Assembly: GCA_022820805.1 (NCBI GenBank)
Contig: JAJEEV010000020.1
Span: 1-50,620, forward strand
Reading direction: 5' to 3'
DNA: 50,620 bases
Source of the DNA: Acidimicrobiia bacterium
GTDB taxonomy: Bacteria > Actinomycetota > Acidimicrobiia > Acidimicrobiales > Aldehydirespiratoraceae
A program made the translations under genes and the position numbers. Positions 49,431-50,620 of this stretch are shown here, in pieces. Within the stretch, counting starts at the first letter, position 1; each line of letters opens with the position of its first letter. The notes beneath the pieces are model-generated. The model was not told the DNA's origin and made no database searches. It saw only the letters and a program-made list of their open reading frames with translations.

Positions 49431-50413
49431 CCCGGCTGCCCCCTGCGGGACTCGTGCTCCGTGCTCGGGTCGACCCAGTCGAGGGGAGCGGCCATCGCCC
49501 AGTGCTCGGGGTTGGATCTGATCGCCTCCGACCAGCGATCGGCCAGCTGCTGGAGAACCGCCTGCTCGCCGTCCCGTCCCGCCTCCGGGTCCGGCGGCTC
49601 GATGGGCGGGTCCATCGTGGCCCGCCACCGGCGAGGGCCGATCGGCAGGATCGTGAACGAGATGATGGGCGAGCCGGCCAGGCGAGCCAGGGCGCCCACG
49701 CCTGCGGCCATCTGCATCTCGCTGTCGAGGAAGCGCACCCGGTGGGTGTGTCCGGCGAACTCGCTGTTGTCGCCCAGCAGCAGCACCGCCTCACCGGCCT
49801 GGAGCCGCCGCACGCTGCGCAGGGCGGCCGCCTGCCGGTACATGATCCTCAGCCCCACCGAGGACCGCACGTGCTCGATGGCCCAGGCGATCCAGTTGTC
49901 GGCCACGATCACGTTGGTGGGCACCGGAACCTTCTCGCCCGGGATGGCGGTGGCCACCTCCCACCCGCCCAGGTGGGTGCCGGCGAGGATCAGGCCCCGG
50001 CCCTCGCCGGCTGCCGCGTCGACGTAGTGCCAGTTCTCGTAGACGACCGTGTCCAGGAACTCCCTGGGCCGCCCGATGGCCCAGAGCAGGTCGGCGGCTG
50101 CGTGGGACTCGTTGATCATCACCCGGCGCACCGTCCGCTTCACGGCGGGATCGGCGGGAGGCGCCCCGACGGCGTGGCACAGGTTGGCAGCCAGGTCTCG
50201 GCGCCGCTTGGGCCGCAGGGCCCACTGGATGTTCCCGCCCACCACCGCCAGCCCGTGCGCCAGCCACGAAGGGAGCCGCGCCCCGACCCAGGCTGCACCG
50301 TCGATGACCCGGGCCAGCCCCATGGCGGCGAGCCGCAAGATCCGTATGCGCAGCGGCGAGAACGGCGCACTCCCGGCACGCGGCGCCTCGTCTGCTTCCG
50401 AGCAGCGCAGCAT
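49427..50413 (-). CDS. Lipid A/PIM-type acyltransferase (HtrB/PatA-like)
   Basis: 328 aa. The catalytic HxxxxE motif is in LAGTHLGGWEVA, with ALRPKRRRDLAANL in the N-terminal region and VLLLGDN-type strand further on. Actinobacterial members acylate phosphatidylinositol mannosides rather than lipid A, so PIM-like acylation at the membrane is inferred. It is first in a three-gene minus-strand unit with 4-bp overlaps. The upstream region is a tandem repeat of 60-bp units. A more distal start (MGLARVID, 50318 region) is possible but the present ATG gives a full-length protein. Confidence 0.85.
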   Translation of the reverse strand: MLRCSEADEAPRAGSAPFSPLRIRILRLAAMGLARVIDGAAWVGARLPSWLAHGLAVVGGNIQWALRPKRRRDLAANLCHAVGAPPADPAVKRTVRRVMINESHAAADLLWAIGRPREFLDTVVYENWHYVDAAAGEGRGLILAGTHLGGWEVATAIPGEKVPVPTNVIVADNWIAWAIEHVRSSVGLRIMYRQAAALRSVRRLQAGEAVLLLGDNSEFAGHTHRVRFLDSEMQMAAGVGALARLAGSPIISFTILPIGPRRWRATMDPPIEPPDPEAGRDGEQAVLQQLADRWSEAIRSNPEHWAMAAPLDWVDPSTEHESRRGQPG

Positions 50414-50435
50414 GGCAGTCGCGACTCTAGACGGC

Positions 50436-50620
50436 GATCTTGGGTCGAGTTCTGTGGGTATGCGACCTGGAACACACCCGAGATTCTCGGCCGGCGATCT
50501 TGGGTCGAGTTCTGTGGGTATGCGACCTGGAACACACCCGAGATTCTCGGCCGGCGATCTTGGGTCGAGTTCTGTGGGTATGCGACCTGGAACACACCCG
50601 AGATTCTCGGCCGGCGATCT
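50436..50620 (-). repeat. Tandem array of the 50-bp repeat (copies 4-6), 60-bp period
   Basis: Units start at 50436, 50496 and 50556, and a fourth begins at 50616 and runs off the window. Each is 50 bp (GATCTTGGG to CGAGATT on the plus strand) plus a 10-bp spacer (CTCGGCCGGC). On the minus strand each reads AATCTCGGG then GTCGCATACCCACAGAAC, matching the copies at 10690. The units are identical in the sequence shown. They lie directly upstream of the acyltransferase. Confidence 0.9.

Noticed and set aside
50436..50620. CRISPR array
   Set aside because: Units repeat with a constant 10-bp spacer of identical sequence, which CRISPR spacers are not, and no cas gene is present.

Overview
The window is very GC-rich, densely coded, and starts many genes with GTG. 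Its content (acyl-CoA dehydrogenases, acyl-CoA ligases, CaiB/BaiF CoA-transferase, P450s, an F420-type luciferase-like oxidoreductase, a molybdenum hydroxylase, a Tad-type pilus locus, a PIM-type acyltransferase) points to an actinobacterium with a lipid- or steroid-oriented catabolism. Acidimicrobiia is my best guess. This comes from gene content, not from a marker gene. I saw no rRNA, tRNA, CRISPR array, phage or transposase gene.

Layout. 1-2406: part of a Tad/Flp pilus locus (CpaE-like ATPase cut by the window edge, CpaB-like SAF protein, divergent prepilin peptidase). 2419-5796: a minus-strand operon (SnoaL-like protein, acyl-CoA ligase, zinc alcohol dehydrogenase, VOC protein) with GTGA/ATGA overlaps. 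5865-10654: acyl-CoA dehydrogenase, then a MacB-like ABC exporter pair. 11009-13680: acyl-CoA ligase and TauD-like dioxygenase. 14024-17692: amidohydrolase, CaiB-type CoA-transferase, P450. 17677-20102: two unlike acyl-CoA dehydrogenases that may form one heteromeric enzyme. 20230-31856: a long plus-strand run with a CoxMSL-type molybdenum hydroxylase, a complete Liv-type ABC importer (lipoprotein, fused permease, two ATPases), a thiolase-like/DUF35 pair and a TesB-like thioesterase. 31876-35963: MFS transporter, alkylsulfatase-like metallo-beta-lactamase protein, second MFS transporter. 36021-41047: crotonase, class II aldolase and 2-hydroxyacid dehydrogenase diverging from an FGGY sugar kinase and a luciferase-like oxidoreductase. 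41030-41549: two small paralogous coiled-coil membrane proteins. 41661-47490: two amidohydrolases, an acyl-CoA ligase and a P450. 47536-50413: a membrane-lipid cassette (acyltransferase, PAP2 protein, flippase-like protein).

The genes suggest import of an acidic or branched substrate, CoA activation (ligases, CoA-transferase), oxidation (P450s, molybdenum hydroxylase, dehydrogenases) and C-C cleavage (thiolase-like/DUF35, amidohydrolases). No substrate can be assigned from the sequence.

The most unusual content is three families of short dispersed repeats. The first is an 88-bp nested palindrome (10896, 13721, 20994), one copy of which lies in frame inside the flavin subunit gene of the molybdenum hydroxylase. 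The second is a 50-bp element with complementary ends (10690, 10761, 18817 and a 60-bp-period tandem array from 50436), with a possible relative at 42874. The third is a 49-bp element (7974, 27848, 46125, 47540) that supplies the C-terminus and stop codon of one protein, and whose longer copies flank a P450 gene as inverted repeats. These behave like non-autonomous palindromic elements that can become part of proteins.
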